The notes under the pieces were generated by a model that worked only from the letters and a program-made list of their open reading frames with translations, did no database searches and had not been told where the DNA came from. A DNA stretch of 21,170 nt. Source: Bacteroidia bacterium. Lineage in GTDB: Bacteria > Bacteroidota > Bacteroidia > Flavobacteriales > Flavobacteriaceae. The stretch covers positions 1 through 21,170 of the forward strand of contig JAUIJW010000016.1 in NCBI GenBank assembly GCA_030431085.1, read 5' to 3'. The number at the start of each line of letters is the position of its first letter. The stretch's first letter is position 1. A program made the position numbers and the translations under genes. Below are positions 1 through 9,410 of this stretch, in pieces.

Positions 1-680
1 ATTCCTCTTTGCATACCAGGTTTCATTTTGGGTAGGCTTTCAATAACTTTGATGGCTTCTTTTTCTAATCTTGCATGTGGGCCACGAGCTTGTACTTGTT
101 TTATTTCACCGTTATTATCAATCATAAACATAACATAAACTCTTTTTTTACCTGGAGATAACCCAAGATCGGTGGCTAAGCCAGTATTATAGTGTTTGTT
201 AACGTGGGCTGTGATTTTATCTTGTAAACATTTTTTCAATTCTTTTTTGTTACCATTACAGCCCGGAAATACAGGAGCTTCTTCAATTATGGCAAAGGGG
301 ACTTCTTCTACAACCTCTTCTTCTACAACCTCTGCAATATCATTGAGATCTTCATTATATTCTACAGCTTCATGCTCGTCTGTTTCTGTAGATTCTAAAA
401 TGGTTTCTTCAATCTCAACATCATTTTCTATGACTGTAATTTGTTCTGGCGCGGGAGGTGGAGGTGGAGGTGGCTTGATCTCTAATTCTCTTTTAGTCAT
501 GGGTATTTCTTCAATTTCTTCTACTTGAAAAACTGCATCATTTAACTGTTCAATATTTCTCTCGAATGTTTTCCATTCAAGCCCAGTGTAGACCATTATC
601 ATCGTTAGTAGTAAACCTAATTGGAAAAATAGCTTACTGAAGTTGTTTAAATCTGCATGGGCGGCTTTCTTTTGTAACAT
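1..680 (-). CDS. Energy transducer TonB-family protein (3' end outside window)
   Basis: Probable inner-membrane energy transducer that, with ExbB/ExbD, passes proton-motive force to outer-membrane TonB-dependent receptors. The ATG at 678-680 gives MLQKKAAHADLNNFSKLFF, followed by one transmembrane segment at about residues 20-36. Next come a seven-proline run ending APE, a Glu-rich periplasmic linker, an EEAPVFPGC motif with a second Cys nearby, and the start of a TonB C-terminal domain (GKKRVYVMFMID, ARGPHARLEKEAIKVIESLP). About 226 codons are present; the C-terminus runs off the left edge. It is a paralogue of the gene at 816-1532, sharing the TM-proximal GLEWKT/GIEWKT, the polyproline run, the ETILESTETDE stretch, the Cys pair and the C-terminal domain. 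The terminator at 767-797 lies between them, so this copy probably has its own promoter, though I could not identify one. The family call is firm; the receptor partner is unknown. Confidence 0.9.
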   Translation of the reverse strand, partial: MLQKKAAHADLNNFSKLFFQLGLLLTMIMVYTGLEWKTFERNIEQLNDAVFQVEEIEEIPMTKRELEIKPPPPPPPAPEQITVIENDVEIEETILESTETDEHEAVEYNEDLNDIAEVVEEEVVEEVPFAIIEEAPVFPGCNGNKKELKKCLQDKITAHVNKHYNTGLATDLGLSPGKKRVYVMFMIDNNGEIKQVQARGPHARLEKEAIKVIESLPKMKPGMQRG

Positions 681-766
681 GATTTCTGCTATTTAAAATT
701 TCCATAATAAAGTTCGGTATTAAAGAAATGTTAAACTATGATTTTTATCATGCCACTTGGCTCCAC

Positions 767-797
767 AAAAAAAGCCACCTTTACGGGTGGCTTTTTT
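767..797 (-). terminator. Rho-independent terminator after the second tonB gene
   Basis: A perfect stem is formed by GCCACC (774-779) and GGTGGC (786-791) with a 6-nt loop. It is flanked by an A-run (767-773) and a T-run (792-797), so it can act on both strands. On the minus strand it lies 18 bp beyond the stop of the tonB gene at 816-1532 and ends in a U-tract, as expected for the end of the maeB-to-tonB transcript. Confidence 0.9.
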
Positions 798-815
798 ATT
801 AGAAGTTTTATAGAC

Positions 816-1532
816 TTACTCTACAATTAAGGTAATAGGTAAGGTGTATTTTACACCAACTGGTCTTCCTCTTTGTTTACCAGGTTCCATTTGTGGTAAC
901 AATTCAACCACACGAATAGCTTCCTTCTCAAGTCTTTTGTGAGGACCTCTAGCTCTTACCTCAGAAATTTTGCCTGTTTTGTCGATTTTAAACTGAACAT
1001 AAACTCTTTTTTTACCAGGAGGTAAACCTAAATCGCCGGCTAAGCCCGTATTGTATTTTCTATTAACATGTTTTTGCATTTTTTCTGAAAAACACTTCTT
1101 CTTTTCTGCTTTAGTACCCTTACAGCCTGGAAATCCAGGAGCTTCTTCAATGATTGCAAAAGGTACATCTTCTACCACTTCTTCTTCAACAACTTCAACA
1201 ATTTCTTCAACTTCAACAGCTTCGGTTTCGTCCGTCTCAGTAGATTCTAATATTGTTTCCTCGATTTCTTCTTCATCTTCTATAACCTCAATTTTTTCTG
1301 GAGCTGGTGGAGGTGGAGGTGGTGGTTTTATTTCTTGGATTCTTTCTGTAATAGGAATATCAATTTCTTCTTCAGCTTCAATATTACCAATACCTAAATC
1401 AGCAATAGATCTTTCATAGGTTTTCCATTCAATACCAATATAAATCACGATCAAAGCAAGAGCTAAACCCAACAACATGAACTGTTTATTGTGTTTTTCA
1501 AGGTTTGCTTTGGGGTTCTTTTTAACTTCCAT
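816..1532 (-). CDS. Energy transducer TonB-family protein
   Basis: Inner-membrane-anchored TonB homologue of 238 residues, a normal length for flavobacterial TonB proteins. A cytoplasmic N-terminus with basic residues precedes one transmembrane helix at about 18-34. Residues 70-76 are seven consecutive prolines followed by APE. Residues 82-130 are a very acidic Glu/Asp/Thr linker in place of the Glu-Pro/Lys-Pro repeats of enterobacterial TonB. A GFPGCKG motif (C137) and C147 form a candidate disulfide. The TonB C-terminal domain spans about 150-238, with GKKRVYVQFKID and the ending YTLPITLIVE. It starts 63 bp after the vanZ-like gene and probably ends the maeB-ruvA-sprA-gcvH-vanZ transcript, because a strong terminator follows. 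Its likely role is energising TonB-dependent receptors, possibly including the siderophore receptor at about 17-19 kb; that pairing is inference. Confidence 0.92.
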   Translation of the reverse strand: MEVKKNPKANLEKHNKQFMLLGLALALIVIYIGIEWKTYERSIADLGIGNIEAEEEIDIPITERIQEIKPPPPPPPAPEKIEVIEDEEEIEETILESTETDETEAVEVEEIVEVVEEEVVEDVPFAIIEEAPGFPGCKGTKAEKKKCFSEKMQKHVNRKYNTGLAGDLGLPPGKKRVYVQFKIDKTGKISEVRARGPHKRLEKEAIRVVELLPQMEPGKQRGRPVGVKYTLPITLIVE

Positions 1533-1595
1533 GTCTAATAAATTTTTATCACGTGCTAATTTAAGGAATAAATTACGACAATTACAAGAATTTTT

Positions 1596-1988
1596 TTAAT
1601 TCAGTTTTAACCATCTAGTAATCGATTTAAAAAATAATGCAGCTATTAATATGCCTACAGTATTTGCTATAACATCAAGCCAATCTGCAGTTCTATAACT
1701 GGTAAGTTCACCTTGTAAAGCCTCAAGAATTATGCCGTAAATAAATATAGACAATATTAAAGCAAATTTTGAGATGTTAGTTTTTAGCTTTTTTGATAAT
1801 GCCAAAAACCATATAAAACTTAATCCAAAGTAGGCTAATACGTGTAAATACTTGTCTGGAGATTTAAGATTAAGACCTAAACTTAACTTTGGAACAGAGA
1901 TTAAACTTAATACTGCTAAAATTACTGTTGAGAATATGGCTAACCAAAGAGCATTACCCTCCAATAACTTCTTTATATTTTTCGGCAT
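1596..1988 (-). CDS. VanZ-like family membrane protein
   Basis: A 130-residue integral membrane protein with about four hydrophobic segments (roughly 14-32, 45-65, 72-90 and 105-122). The conserved VanZ-like motifs are SPDKYLHVLAYFGLSF, with the Asp-Lys-x-x-His core, and EALQGELTSYRTADWLDVIANTVG, with the E-x-x-Q and R-x-x-D-x-x-D-x-x-x-N pattern. The family is named for a teicoplanin-resistance gene product, but most members, including the short bacteroidotal ones, have no established biochemical function. The ATG start lies inside gcvH, so the two genes overlap by 35 bp in different frames. No other Met occurs until well beyond the first transmembrane segment, so the overlapping start is probably real. 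This implies translational coupling to gcvH. Confidence 0.85.
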   Translation of the reverse strand: MPKNIKKLLEGNALWLAIFSTVILAVLSLISVPKLSLGLNLKSPDKYLHVLAYFGLSFIWFLALSKKLKTNISKFALILSIFIYGIILEALQGELTSYRTADWLDVIANTVGILIAALFFKSITRWLKLN

Positions 1989-2334
1989 CTAAAAGACCTT
2001 CTATTTCTGATTGATCTGTAATTTTCACTTTAATAATCCAGCCTTCACCATAAGGATCCTTGTTTACACTTTCTGGTGCATCTTCTAAATTTTCATTAAA
2101 AGCGGTAACTTCACCACTTAAGGGCATAAATAAATCTGAAACAGTTTTTACGGCTTCTACACTACCAAAAACCTCATTTTGATCGATAGTTTCTCCCTCA
2201 GTGTCTACATCAATATATACAATATCTCCTAATTCGCTTTGTGCGAAATCCGTAATGCCTATTGTTGCTATACCGTTATCAATTTTTACCCATTCATGGT
2301 CGTTGGTGTACTTTAAATCTGCTGGAATATTCAT
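1954..2334 (-). CDS. gcvH: Glycine cleavage system H protein
   Basis: Lipoyl-carrier protein of the glycine cleavage system. It shuttles the aminomethyl group from the P protein (GcvP) to the T protein (GcvT) and is reoxidised by dihydrolipoamide dehydrogenase in the cytosol. At 126 residues it is full length. Diagnostic features are the N-terminal YTNDHEWVKIDNGIATIGIT, GDIVYIDVD, the lipoylation motif GSVEAVKTVSD with K63 as the lipoyl-lysine, and the C-terminal NKDPYGEGWIIKVK. It starts 11 bp after sprA and overlaps the vanZ-like gene by 35 bp, so it is co-transcribed with genes unrelated to glycine metabolism. GcvP and GcvT are not encoded in this window. Confidence 0.97.
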   Translation of the reverse strand: MNIPADLKYTNDHEWVKIDNGIATIGITDFAQSELGDIVYIDVDTEGETIDQNEVFGSVEAVKTVSDLFMPLSGEVTAFNENLEDAPESVNKDPYGEGWIIKVKITDQSEIEGLLDAEKYKEVIGG

Positions 2335-2345
2335 TTTATAAATTT

Positions 2346-5300
2346 TTAATTGCCAATAATGTATCTTACACTAATACCACCATTAATTGCCAATCTAGGG
2401 TAGGTGGTAGAGATAGCAAATTTAGACTTATTATAATCAAAGTAAAAGGATGTTAATAAATTTTTGTTGAGAGAATAGTCTACCAATAGTTTAAACGAAA
2501 TTAGATTTTGACCTCCAGTAATTTGATTATTATTAATATCATCAATGGCATAAGCTCTTACTGTGGTTAAATTATCTCGAATACCTAAATCTGCTTTAAT
2601 GTTGATATCACCTTGAAAAGTGGTAGTTGTGGCCCCTGTTTTAAATTTCATTCTTACATTTTTAATTCGGTATCCTAAGCCAACAATTACTTCTTCTCCT
2701 TGAATTTCTGTAATGGTATTGTTATTAAAATTAAGATTTAATGCTTTGTCTTTATTGAAGGCCGCTCTAAGTGAAAATGAATTTTTCATTTTAAGGTCTA
2801 CCTGAATTAATGGAGAAAACTCTTCAATAAGGTTAATGCCATTGTATAGTCTTTTAGGATTGTAATTATTTGCGATATCTCTATTACCACTTCCAAAAGG
2901 ATCAGAAGCATCGTACCTTAGATTATTGGTATAAGATAAGATTGAATAGATTGAACGGTAACTGTGTTCTAAAGTTACACTTCTAAAATTCTCTTTAAAC
3001 CAAGACAAGCCCATTAAACCTTTGTAAGATAGTCTCCAGTTAGGGATTGGCATATTTCTAAAGGCACTTAACGACACATCATTTGCACTTTTACCAGAAT
3101 AGGCTGCTAAAAATGCAGGTAAAACCACATCCTGACTTGTAACTCCAAACCCATTAATATCTGCTCCCGTTTTATTAGCTAGTCTTTGCGCAATTACTTC
3201 GCGATTCTCCTTAAATGTTTCAAACAAATCATCACCGTTTTTAAAAGCAGTTTTTAGCATAAAATGAGATATGCTAAAATTACCCATTTCGTTAATTGGA
3301 GTTTCATTTAAGGTGTTTTGAACCACATCGAGTTGTTGGTTAAAACTGCTGGTGTAGGTTCTATTACCAAATAATTCAATGTCTAATGTTCTAAAAGGTT
3401 TCACGCTTAGAGAGTAGTCAAACTTATCGTAATGAGATTTAGAGTAATTCCTTGCATAGTAATTATCGTTTGGTTCTCTTGATAACAACCAGCCATTACG
3501 TAACGCAGTGTCTAGGATATCAGATTGACTACCAAAAACAAATCCAAAGGTGGGGGCGAATCCGCCATTAAAGTTGTTCTGTCCTAAGAAGCCAGATTCT
3601 GGTATGTAACCCGGTAAGAAGGTACCGTTATTTTCGGTATACGATAATTTAATATTTTTTATTGAAGTTAAAATGTCAACAGCGGCCATACCAATTATTT
3701 GACCAGTTGAAGTGGTTTTTATTTTCTTTGTATTGTCTTTTTGAGGTGTAGGCTGGTTGGGGTTTACATTTTTGATTTTTCGAGAGAATAGTTTATCAAT
3801 TCCCGTATAACGGTATAATCGATCCATATTCATGTCTGCAGTAAAATTATGCGAATTAGAATTTTGAATAGTATTGCCCAATACATCAATATTAGATAAA
3901 GCTGCCGCTTGCCAATCATAATCTGCGGTATAATTATAGGTACCGTTAAGGAATTGTAATACAGGAAATTTATCGAACGGTACTTTATAAGTGGCGTTAA
4001 GCGTTTGGTGATATTGCTCTGGTCTACCTATTGAGAAAAAATTATCATACAATTGAATGTCTTCGCTTCTATCAAAGGTATCATAAACATAGTTGTTGGT
4101 CGCTCTAAAATTAAACTGCAAAGACTTGGTTAAATTATAGGCCAATTGATAATCCCAATCAAAGGTGTAATTTCTTTGAATAAGAGTTGGTAAATCGGGT
4201 AACCCAGCCACGAGAGATCGAGATAATTGTTCATTATAACTTCTAATAATATTAGAATTTATAGAGATGGTTGTAGGTGCTAGATTTATATTAAAATCTT
4301 TAAGAAACTGTAAATATGATTTATTACTAATAAATCCAGAACTCTTAAATGGTTCTATCACCAATGGTTTAAACCCGTAATTGTAGTTGGCAGAAGTTCT
4401 TAATTTCTGATCAATATATTTTTGAATGTTATAATCTCTATGGTACACTTCATTAAATAGGTATGACACAGAAAAGTTTTCAATATCATAAAAATGAGGT
4501 TTTCGTTCAAATTCTGTTTTAGTGCGTCTAACATTAATCAGGTTAAAACCACGTCTTTGTGTATAGTCTCTTGCCAAATCTTTATTAGGTCCATCTTTAT
4601 CGAAAAGCACATCTTGAAATTGAGGATCGTATTTAGGGTCTCTAAACTCTTCGCCATAACTTATATTGATAGGGATGCTTATTGCGGCCTTTTTAGGAAG
4701 TAATTGCCCAACGTTAACATTAGTAATTACATCATATTGCTTCATTTCATCTTGGCTACGTTCGTTTACATTTTGGTCTAAAGCACCAAAACCAATGGTG
4801 TGCATACTTCCTGTTAAAGACACGTTAGCGAAATCTGCTAAATTGGCATCGGCATTAACGATAGCGGCCCAACTACCTTTGTTATCGAAATTAGATACTC
4901 TAAGCTCATTGTACCATAACTCCATAGATTTAGGAGTATTACTAATATTTTTAACCCCAAGCATAATGGTTCTTAGATTAGATAGATTAGGGTTACCTTT
5001 TACCCTTATTCTAAACTCTGGAGTTTCGCCATCAACGGGCCGTGGAAATAATTCTCCCACGGGCGCACCTTGTTCTAAACGGTCTAATTTTAATTCGCCA
5101 AAATCTTTTATAGCTGCTTTAATATCATTTTCTTCTGGCCATATTTCTTCAGGTGTTGTAGATCCGAAAGGGGTTACCTTTAAAGGAATTTCTACTTGAT
5201 AATAATTGTCATCGGTGTCACTCCCCAATCTCATGATAGCCAGTAATTCGTCATCTTTAACCTCAACTTCACCTAACATGCTCTCTAGATGTACAAACAT

Positions 5301-8300
5301 TTTAAGAAACTTGTACATTCTTATATCAAATGTTGTATTTTTAAATACAGCCCTAGTATCTCCAGGTTCTAATTGTTTTACCCTAACGGATAATGATTGC
5401 TCATTTTGTTGTTGAATGGTGGTACTTCCTTGTAAACGTTCTCTTCTTATACCAGGGGGTAATACATAGGGTATTGGTTGTCTGTCTTCGTTTTCTTCGA
5501 TATTCACCACCCCTACTTCGAAGTTTTTATTTTCGTCTGGTGTAATCTCTTGTGGAGGTTGAATATTATCATCTAAGGTTTTGGTGTATCTTCTCCAGTC
5601 TCCACGAACCAGTTCTAATTCTCCGAATCTTAATACAACAGGAATTTTAAATTTTGTTAAAAACATTCGCATAAAACGAATAGAAGTAAAGCCCGACATA
5701 TCATTAATGATATTACTAGGATCTTCTGGAACAGTAATTGGAATTCTAAATTGATACCAAGTAGAAGTTTGAGTTGTGTTATTAGGTAAATTTACTGTGG
5801 TTATTTTTTTATCTACAATATAGTTTTGACCTACAATTAAATCAGATTGATTTAATGAAACTTTGTATTGATAGTAGCTCTCAATAGCACTCATGGTCTG
5901 ATCTTTATTAATATCTTCAACATCTGGATATGTGGTGGCAGATGTAGGGTAGCTTTCTGGAGAATTATTGATGGTAGGAGAATTGCCTTGCATCAAATTG
6001 TAGTCTCTATATCGTGCAATAATTGAAGCATCTACGGCATCTAGTTGAGATCCTCTAAAATAACTATAATTATCGGCAGATGGATCTTCTCCAAATTGAG
6101 CTCCAAATTTATTAGCTTCATCAGCATCATCAATACCATCTAGTCCTAAATCTTGATTTGGTCTGGCGGCATCGCTTTCTGTAAAGGCATACAGTAAAGA
6201 TTGTTTTTTAGGGATAGATGACCAAGGTGTTTCTTCAATATTATCTCCCGGTATTTGTACACCATCTTCGGGTAAACCATTTTCAAACATTTTTCGATCA
6301 TCTTTCAAGATATCCTCAGAGATACTACCAAAGTTAAAATAAAGTTCTCCCTGCATATCGCCTGGAGTTAATGGGCCATTTTTACCACCTTCTTCTGGGG
6401 TGATAGAGTAGTTTTCGTATGGATCCATTAACCAGAATTGAATATATTCTATATTGGCTTGTTGAAAGTTGGTGGTCGTAAGTGGTCTAGTAATTCCTGC
6501 CCATCGATCTTCTGGGTTGAGGTATTTACCATTATTGTCAAAGCTATCGTCATAATTATAGGTGCCTCGTTCTGAAGGAAAGTAGGCTAAATCTAATGTT
6601 CTGATAATATTTGATTGGGTGATATCGAGCTCTACTTCAGGAAATAATTCAGAATAATTTATTTGCCGAACTTCAGCCCTTGAAAGCTCATCATTATCTA
6701 TATTCGACGGTTTGAGCGATGAACCATAAAATAAACGGTCTATATTATACCAAGCTAGTTTAGAACGTTCAGATCCAAATCTTAACTCACTTGGTAAACC
6801 TGCCGCCAAATTACCGTTGGTAAAATCTAAATCACCTGTTTGCCCTTGAGGCGTACTGGCCAAATACCACTGTTTTGGCGCTTTTATATCTAAGGGTATT
6901 TGTGAGCCTTCAAAATCATCAATATAAGATGTTGCAGCTCCATCTTGGTCTATACCAGAGGGAGTGCCAGGCATAAGGTAGGCTACCTCAGATCTTACAG
7001 AAACAAATGAGGCTACATCTGTATCAATATTAGGTAAATGATTCACCAGTTTTGTGAGCTTAGGAACTTCCTTTTTATAGGTCATATATGCACCAAAAAT
7101 GGTATTATTAACTGGCTCAGACCCGTATTGAGCTTTTTGTGTGATGGGGCGTTCATTAAAATTAATCACATTAGCACCAACGGCTAAATTATCATTAAAT
7201 ACATGAAGTACATCTATTCCCATATACCGTCTGGTTTGTTGGTTAAACCCGATATTGTTTTCTACAGAAACATTAATAGGAGCATTCGAAGCCAATAAGG
7301 TAGGATTGATAATTTGCACATTACCAATATTGTAGTCAACAACGTAATCCACACCTTCAAGTAATTCTCTTCCACCAGATGTTACTTTTACAGAACCTCT
7401 CGGAACATTAAAGGCTCCTAAAGGAATACCATTTTGTCCGTCAGATTTAAAGTGTCCTTTGATATGATATTTGTCCTTTTGTTGGAAATCGTTTTGTGCT
7501 TCAGCTTGTGTTCGATCATATAATTCATGAAAAATATACACATCGTCTTGCGGTAGTAATATATTATCTAGATATTCTCCAAAGGGTTCAACCGTAGGGA
7601 AAATTACATATCCTTTTGGTGGATTGATGGTGATGCCGTCGACATAATCAAAATATCCATCCCCTTCAGGTAGGTCGTTTTGGTTTTGATCTAACCGGTC
7701 TAATCGTAATAAGTTTAGAATGGTTCGATCGTTAACACCGCTAGTTACGGCATTTTGTAATACGTTTATGGGTTGCCCAGTTTCATCATCTTGATACATG
7801 AGCTCTAACCTAAATCCGTTTTTTTGTAGTTGGAAAGCACCGGGAATTTCATAAACATTTTTCATCATTAAATCCCACATTGGAATATTCGTATTGATGA
7901 TTTCACTTCTCAACATTTTAACCACTAAATTATCTGGAGCAACGACACCAGCATCGGTAAATTCTCCAACTCTATAAACCTGATCACCTTCTGTATATTC
8001 GTAAGCTACAGCTAAGACATCGCTTTCGGCCAACCTACGATTTAAAGTAATAAAGCCTAGTTGGGCATTTATTTCAAAATCTACACCTTGTATTAATTTA
8101 ATAGCATTTTCTAAAATGGTATAATCTCTGCCTTGAGACATGGTATAAGGAGCTACAGCTTGACTCACTGTTGCAATTTGCCTTACAGGGCCATTTAAGG
8201 TGAGTAAATCATTTAAATTATTAGCTTCATTAGACGGATCTTTAGCACCTGGTATTGGTGTTACATTAGCGGGGCCAATATGGTTAGGGTCATTCTCACC

Positions 8301-9407
8301 TAAATCTGCAAAGGCTACAATATTTCTAGTACCCTCGGTTTGTGCATTTCTGTTAGTGACCCATATTTCTACTCTAGTTACATTAACTGTGCTATTAATT
8401 AATGGGAAATTTTGAAGAGCGTTATCATAGTTGTCTCTAAATTCTTGCGCTATAAAAAAGTGTCTATTGGTATCGTAATTACTCGCTACTAAATCAAACT
8501 CATTAATAATTTCACCCCCTTCTGCCGTAACAGTTCTAGTTTGGGAACGTTGTTGAGAAAAAATACCGGTAACTGTTGTTCTTCCAAATTGTAATTCTGT
8601 TTTGGCCCCAAAAAGGTTTTGTGCACCAGTTACTAATGAGTTTCTACTAGGCATTGAAACATTACCAATTTCAATTTTTCTAATGATATCGTCTTCGGTT
8701 GGGGTGTATTCAATTTTCACCATATTTTGAAAATTGAATGTAGATTGTGTGTCAAAATTGGCCGTTACCCTTAAGCGGTTACCAACTTTGGCATTTAAAC
8801 TAGCACTAATTTGTTGATCAAAATCAAAAGTAAGGCTGCTTCTATTGTTTTCAGATAACTGTGGATTATCGACTTTTTGGTAAATCAACCCCATTTTTAG
8901 TAAAACCGACCCTTGCGGATTTACTTCAATGGTATTACCTCCAAAAATATCTTCAAAAAAACTAGAATTTACATAGTAGGTTGGAAGTAAATTTTTTCTA
9001 GCCTCTGCACTTTTACCGCTTTTACCACTAATGGCGCTAAGCTTGTCTTTAGAGTATTGAAGCATTTCTCTTTGTAAGCGGTATTCTTTGTATTGTTCAG
9101 GCGTCATATGGCGAGGATGCTCAATATAGTAATCGCCAATTTTTTCCATAATGATATAATGACCAGTAGAGGGGTCGTATATCACCTCAATTTCAGATTT
9201 ATCGTTTAGAAATAAGCCACCTTGCTGCCTGCTTTTAAACGAGTATGGTAATTTAGGAATTGTGTCGTTTTCTGTATAACTATTTGATATGTTGTTTGTT
9301 GAAGTTTTTTCTTGCGTTGGTGTTTGAGCCCAAAGAGAAGATGCGCCAAAAAAGAGCACAACGATAACAAACATATAGTTGTATGTACAAGATTTACTTC
9401 TCACCAA
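2346..9407 (-). CDS. sprA: T9SS outer-membrane translocon / gliding motility protein SprA
   Basis: Giant outer-membrane protein (2353 residues) that forms the type IX secretion translocon, a very large single-chain beta-barrel with a laterally opening pore. It exports proteins with C-terminal T9SS signals, including gliding adhesins. Length matches known SprA proteins of about 2400 residues. A signal peptide (residues 1-28, ending SSLWAQ) is followed by repeated modules with a GVDY/GVDF core, seen in GRDYTILENAIKLIQGVDFE (about 425) and GGRELLEGVDYVVDY (about 677). A conserved DDFEGSQIPLDIKAPKQWY block sits near 830. The second half is rich in alternating beta-strand segments and ends VRYIIGN. 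The first codon is TTG at 9405-9407, with GTG next; the first ATG (9372-9374) would remove the basic n-region of the signal peptide, so a non-ATG start is preferred. The start lies 3 bp after the ruvA stop. Confidence 0.96.
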   Translation of the reverse strand: MVRSKSCTYNYMFVIVVLFFGASSLWAQTPTQEKTSTNNISNSYTENDTIPKLPYSFKSRQQGGLFLNDKSEIEVIYDPSTGHYIIMEKIGDYYIEHPRHMTPEQYKEYRLQREMLQYSKDKLSAISGKSGKSAEARKNLLPTYYVNSSFFEDIFGGNTIEVNPQGSVLLKMGLIYQKVDNPQLSENNRSSLTFDFDQQISASLNAKVGNRLRVTANFDTQSTFNFQNMVKIEYTPTEDDIIRKIEIGNVSMPSRNSLVTGAQNLFGAKTELQFGRTTVTGIFSQQRSQTRTVTAEGGEIINEFDLVASNYDTNRHFFIAQEFRDNYDNALQNFPLINSTVNVTRVEIWVTNRNAQTEGTRNIVAFADLGENDPNHIGPANVTPIPGAKDPSNEANNLNDLLTLNGPVRQIATVSQAVAPYTMSQGRDYTILENAIKLIQGVDFEINAQLGFITLNRRLAESDVLAVAYEYTEGDQVYRVGEFTDAGVVAPDNLVVKMLRSEIINTNIPMWDLMMKNVYEIPGAFQLQKNGFRLELMYQDDETGQPINVLQNAVTSGVNDRTILNLLRLDRLDQNQNDLPEGDGYFDYVDGITINPPKGYVIFPTVEPFGEYLDNILLPQDDVYIFHELYDRTQAEAQNDFQQKDKYHIKGHFKSDGQNGIPLGAFNVPRGSVKVTSGGRELLEGVDYVVDYNIGNVQIINPTLLASNAPINVSVENNIGFNQQTRRYMGIDVLHVFNDNLAVGANVINFNERPITQKAQYGSEPVNNTIFGAYMTYKKEVPKLTKLVNHLPNIDTDVASFVSVRSEVAYLMPGTPSGIDQDGAATSYIDDFEGSQIPLDIKAPKQWYLASTPQGQTGDLDFTNGNLAAGLPSELRFGSERSKLAWYNIDRLFYGSSLKPSNIDNDELSRAEVRQINYSELFPEVELDITQSNIIRTLDLAYFPSERGTYNYDDSFDNNGKYLNPEDRWAGITRPLTTTNFQQANIEYIQFWLMDPYENYSITPEEGGKNGPLTPGDMQGELYFNFGSISEDILKDDRKMFENGLPEDGVQIPGDNIEETPWSSIPKKQSLLYAFTESDAARPNQDLGLDGIDDADEANKFGAQFGEDPSADNYSYFRGSQLDAVDASIIARYRDYNLMQGNSPTINNSPESYPTSATTYPDVEDINKDQTMSAIESYYQYKVSLNQSDLIVGQNYIVDKKITTVNLPNNTTQTSTWYQFRIPITVPEDPSNIINDMSGFTSIRFMRMFLTKFKIPVVLRFGELELVRGDWRRYTKTLDDNIQPPQEITPDENKNFEVGVVNIEENEDRQPIPYVLPPGIRRERLQGSTTIQQQNEQSLSVRVKQLEPGDTRAVFKNTTFDIRMYKFLKMFVHLESMLGEVEVKDDELLAIMRLGSDTDDNYYQVEIPLKVTPFGSTTPEEIWPEENDIKAAIKDFGELKLDRLEQGAPVGELFPRPVDGETPEFRIRVKGNPNLSNLRTIMLGVKNISNTPKSMELWYNELRVSNFDNKGSWAAIVNADANLADFANVSLTGSMHTIGFGALDQNVNERSQDEMKQYDVITNVNVGQLLPKKAAISIPINISYGEEFRDPKYDPQFQDVLFDKDGPNKDLARDYTQRRGFNLINVRRTKTEFERKPHFYDIENFSVSYLFNEVYHRDYNIQKYIDQKLRTSANYNYGFKPLVIEPFKSSGFISNKSYLQFLKDFNINLAPTTISINSNIIRSYNEQLSRSLVAGLPDLPTLIQRNYTFDWDYQLAYNLTKSLQFNFRATNNYVYDTFDRSEDIQLYDNFFSIGRPEQYHQTLNATYKVPFDKFPVLQFLNGTYNYTADYDWQAAALSNIDVLGNTIQNSNSHNFTADMNMDRLYRYTGIDKLFSRKIKNVNPNQPTPQKDNTKKIKTTSTGQIIGMAAVDILTSIKNIKLSYTENNGTFLPGYIPESGFLGQNNFNGGFAPTFGFVFGSQSDILDTALRNGWLLSREPNDNYYARNYSKSHYDKFDYSLSVKPFRTLDIELFGNRTYTSSFNQQLDVVQNTLNETPINEMGNFSISHFMLKTAFKNGDDLFETFKENREVIAQRLANKTGADINGFGVTSQDVVLPAFLAAYSGKSANDVSLSAFRNMPIPNWRLSYKGLMGLSWFKENFRSVTLEHSYRSIYSILSYTNNLRYDASDPFGSGNRDIANNYNPKRLYNGINLIEEFSPLIQVDLKMKNSFSLRAAFNKDKALNLNFNNNTITEIQGEEVIVGLGYRIKNVRMKFKTGATTTTFQGDINIKADLGIRDNLTTVRAYAIDDINNNQITGGQNLISFKLLVDYSLNKNLLTSFYFDYNKSKFAISTTYPRLAINGGISVRYIIGN

Positions 9408-9410
9408 CTT

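Noticed and set aside
738..751. Palindrome ATGATTTTTATCAT upstream of the first tonB gene as a possible Fur box
   Set aside because: It has only 5-bp arms and does not match the TTAGAAT-A-ATTCTAA motif seen at the other sites; AT-rich spacer makes chance likely.
196..1419. Plus-strand open frames rich in Ser/Thr and Gly opposite the two tonB genes
   Set aside because: They are antisense shadows of the Glu- and Pro-rich linkers; the minus-strand frames have clear TonB domain motifs.
4494..8415. Several plus-strand open frames inside sprA
   Set aside because: They are short, lack recognisable motifs or promoters and lie antisense to a continuous 2353-codon frame.
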